A DNA stretch of 6,995 nt. It comes from CAZFNQ01 sp964652125. Its GTDB lineage: Bacteria > Patescibacteriota > Saccharimonadia > Saccharimonadales > JANWIN01. The position numbers and the translations under genes were made by a program. Every line of letters begins with the position of its first letter. The first letter of the stretch is position 1. Below the pieces are notes generated by a model. That model was not told the DNA's origin and ran no database searches. It saw nothing but the letters and a program-made list of their open reading frames with translations. Where the stretch lies: positions 1-6,995 of the forward strand of contig CAZZAE010000043.1 in assembly GCA_964652125.1 (NCBI GenBank). Reading direction: 5' to 3'. Shown in pieces: positions 5,856-6,995 of the stretch.

Positions 5856-6169
5856 TTCTTAGCCGTCTCTTCTTTTTCTTCTTCCTTTTCATCAGCCGTT
5901 ATAACATCCACCGACTGTTCAGCTCTAATTAAAGGTCGCTCAATAATTTTGTCTAACCGGTGCCGTTTACGAGCACTCAGTGGTCGACTTTCAACAATTG
6001 ATACCTTGTCGCCAACTCGGGCCTCATTTTTCTCATCATGAGCCAAGTAGCGTTTTGAAACCAAGTATTGCTTCTTATATATAGGGTGGGTTTTGTGGTC
6101 TTGAACAAGTACAGATATGGTTTTATCGGCTTTGTTAGAGGAGACCACTCCTATTAATGTCTTCGCCAT
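5852..6169 (-). CDS. rpsQ: 30S ribosomal protein S17 (uS17)
   Basis: S17 is a primary 16S rRNA-binding protein with an OB fold. Motifs are LIGVVSSNKADKTISV (5-20), HPIYKKQ (28-34), AHDEKNEARVGD (43-54) and VSIVESRPLSARKRHRL (56-72). The core ends near residue 82; a further 20 or so residues form a Glu-rich tail (about 84-105, with EKEEEKEE), making 105 residues against the usual 80-90. The ATG at 6169 shares a base with the rpmC stop (TAATG), and AAAGGAG lies eight bases upstream. It ends in TGA within the rplN start. Confidence 0.97.
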   Translation of the reverse strand: MAKTLIGVVSSNKADKTISVLVQDHKTHPIYKKQYLVSKRYLAHDEKNEARVGDKVSIVESRPLSARKRHRLDKIIERPLIRAEQSVDVITADEKEEEKEETAKK

Positions 6170-6369
6170 TAGATTTTCTCCTTTGCTAGCTGTTCGCTAA
6201 GCACCGTTAACATTCGAGCTAGGTCCTTACGCTTGTAACGCAAGATTCGAACGTTTTGAGTTTCACCACCATAAAGACTGCGCCTTAAGCTGACTATTTC
6301 CTCACGTAACTTAGTACTTTGGGTAGCTAGCTCAGCTGTACTTAATTTACGGATTTCTGCAATCTTCAT
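6169..6369 (-). CDS. rpmC: 50S ribosomal protein L29 (uL29)
   Basis: L29 is a small helical hairpin protein at the peptide tunnel exit, near the docking site for trigger factor and SRP. The 66-residue product fits the family length and its two-helix form: MKIAEIRKLSTAEL (1-14), a first helix to about 32, a short turn, and a second helix containing NVRILRYKRKDLARM (39-53). The start at 6369 is preferred to an in-frame ATG at 6459 because the longer form would overlap rplP by 28 codons and add a non-family N-terminus, while AAGGAAGAGG ends nine bases before 6369. It lies four bases after the rplP stop. Confidence 0.96.
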   Translation of the reverse strand: MKIAEIRKLSTAELATQSTKLREEIVSLRRSLYGGETQNVRILRYKRKDLARMLTVLSEQLAKEKI

Positions 6370-6373
6370 GATT

Positions 6374-6787
6374 CTAGACCTCTTCCTTAACGAAGAACTT
6401 AGTCTTAATTGGCAGTTTGTGAGCAGCCAAGCGCATAGCTTCGCGAGCGACTTCTTCACTTACGCCTTGCATTTCAAATAAAACTGTTCCGGGTCGAACT
6501 TTAGCTACGTAAAACTCTGGATTACCTTTACCGCTACCCATTTTAACGTCCTGGGGTTTTCGAGTTACTGGGATATGAGGAAAAATTCTAATCCAAATTT
6601 TACCACCGCGTTTAACGTAGCGTGTCATAGCTTGGCGAGCGGCTTCTATTTGACGGGCTGTTATACGATCTGAGCCTAGAGACTGCAGAGCATAGTCGCC
6701 AAAAGCTACGTAGTCACCACTGGTAGCAACACCTGTGATTCGTCCTTTTCTAACCTTGCGGTATTTTTGTCGCTTCGGCATTAACAT
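6374..6787 (-). CDS. rplP: 50S ribosomal protein L16 (uL16)
   Basis: L16 helps shape the A site and the peptidyl-transferase region of the large subunit. The 137 residues match the usual ~136-145. Motifs are MLMPKRQKYRKVRKGR (1-16), ITARQIEAARQAMTRYVKR (42-60), GKIWIRIFPHIPVTRKP (62-78), KMGSGKGNPE (82-91) and the ending AAHKLPIKTKF (121-131). The start at 6787 is chosen over an ATG at 6826, which lies inside rpsC and would add 13 non-family residues; an ATG two codons downstream (6781) is less likely because MLxPKR is the common N-terminus. It starts one base after the rpsC stop (TAAGATG). Confidence 0.97.
   Translation of the reverse strand: MLMPKRQKYRKVRKGRITGVATSGDYVAFGDYALQSLGSDRITARQIEAARQAMTRYVKRGGKIWIRIFPHIPVTRKPQDVKMGSGKGNPEFYVAKVRPGTVLFEMQGVSEEVAREAMRLAAHKLPIKTKFFVKEEV
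6379..6388 (-). promoter_or_regulatory. Shine-Dalgarno region of rpmC, deciding its start
   Basis: The purine run AAGGAAGAGG on the minus strand, within the last codons of rplP, ends nine bases before the ATG at 6369. It supports the 66-residue L29 over the upstream in-frame start. Confidence 0.75.
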
Positions 6788-6788
6788 C

Positions 6789-6995
6789 TTAAGCAATCTC
6801 TCCTTTGTAAATCCAAACCTTGACACCTATAATTCCGGCCACAGTATGAGCATCTATTTGGGCATAATCGACATCGGCACGAATGGTATGAAGTGGCACG
6901 CTACCAGCAACTTCTTTTTCACGCCTTGACATTTCAGCACCATTTAGACGTCCTGAAACTTGAACCCGAACTCCTTTAGCACCAGCTCGCATAGT
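6789..6995 (-). CDS. rpsC: 30S ribosomal protein S3 (uS3), C-terminal part only
   Basis: S3 lies at the mRNA entry channel of the small subunit. Only the last 68 residues are in the window; the frame is open to the right edge, so the 5' part lies outside. The visible piece starts at MRAGAKGVRVQVSGRLNGAE (after one Thr) and continues with VPLHTIRADVDYA and GIIGVKVWIYKGEIA, the standard S3 C-terminal domain. The first Met is internal and not a start. The protein stops right after KGEIA, without the longer tails seen in E. coli or Bacillus S3. Its TAA is one base from the rplP start. Confidence 0.97.
   Translation of the reverse strand, partial: TMRAGAKGVRVQVSGRLNGAEMSRREKEVAGSVPLHTIRADVDYAQIDAHTVAGIIGVKVWIYKGEIA
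6798..6806 (-). promoter_or_regulatory. Shine-Dalgarno region of rplP, deciding its start
   Basis: AAAGGAGAG on the minus strand, in the last codons of rpsC, ends ten bases before the ATG at 6787. The spacing is slightly long, but it fits this ATG better than the one at 6781. Confidence 0.65.

Noticed and set aside
4499..6041. Plus-strand open frames opposite rplE, rplX, rplN and rpsQ
   Set aside because: Each lies antisense to a clearly conserved ribosomal protein gene, and their translations look like random hydrophobic or Ser/Thr-rich shadow products.
1..6995. A hidden novel system (mobile element, defence locus, CRISPR, unknown operon)
   Set aside because: Virtually every base is accounted for by core translation and secretion genes in conserved order; no repeats arrays, no unrelated genes and no anomalous block were seen.

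Overview
The window is a stretch of the conserved bacterial S10-spc ribosomal protein gene cluster, and every gene lies on the minus strand. Transcription runs from the right edge to the left edge: rpsC (3' end only), rplP, rpmC, rpsQ, rplN, rplX, rplE, rpsN, rpsH, rplF, rplR, rpsE, rplO, secY, then infA (cut by the left edge after 66 codons). All 15 genes are housekeeping genes recognised from conserved protein motifs. No mobile element, CRISPR array, tRNA, rRNA, defence locus or unknown gene was found, and I see no new biological system here.

The organism is a bacterium. Two departures from the usual layout point to a reduced lineage, most likely Patescibacteria (Candidate Phyla Radiation; Saccharibacteria is one candidate, but I cannot fix the class). 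First, rpmD (L30), normally between rpsE and rplO, is absent: the rpsE stop and rplO start overlap as ATGA. Second, adk and map, often found between secY and infA, are absent. TGA ends rpsQ, rplN, rpsE and secY, so the standard bacterial code (table 11) applies; the TGA-as-glycine code of Gracilibacteria/Absconditabacteria does not. The base composition is moderately AT-leaning by eye.

Layout: 6995-1893 is a very compact block of 13 genes (two in the S10 part after rpsC, the rest spc-type). Most junctions are ATGA or TAATG overlaps or gaps of 1-5 bases; the widest within the block is 16 bases (rpsN-rpsH). A 74-base gap precedes secY. A 125-base gap separates secY from infA; it holds a small inverted repeat and a good extended -10 promoter that would give infA a very short leader without a Shine-Dalgarno sequence. 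No convincing intrinsic terminator was seen.

Functionally, the block encodes small-subunit proteins S3, S17, S14, S8 and S5; large-subunit proteins L16, L29, L14, L24, L5, L6, L18 and L15; the SecY protein-conducting channel; and initiation factor IF-1. Co-transcription would couple ribosome assembly, initiation and membrane protein export capacity.
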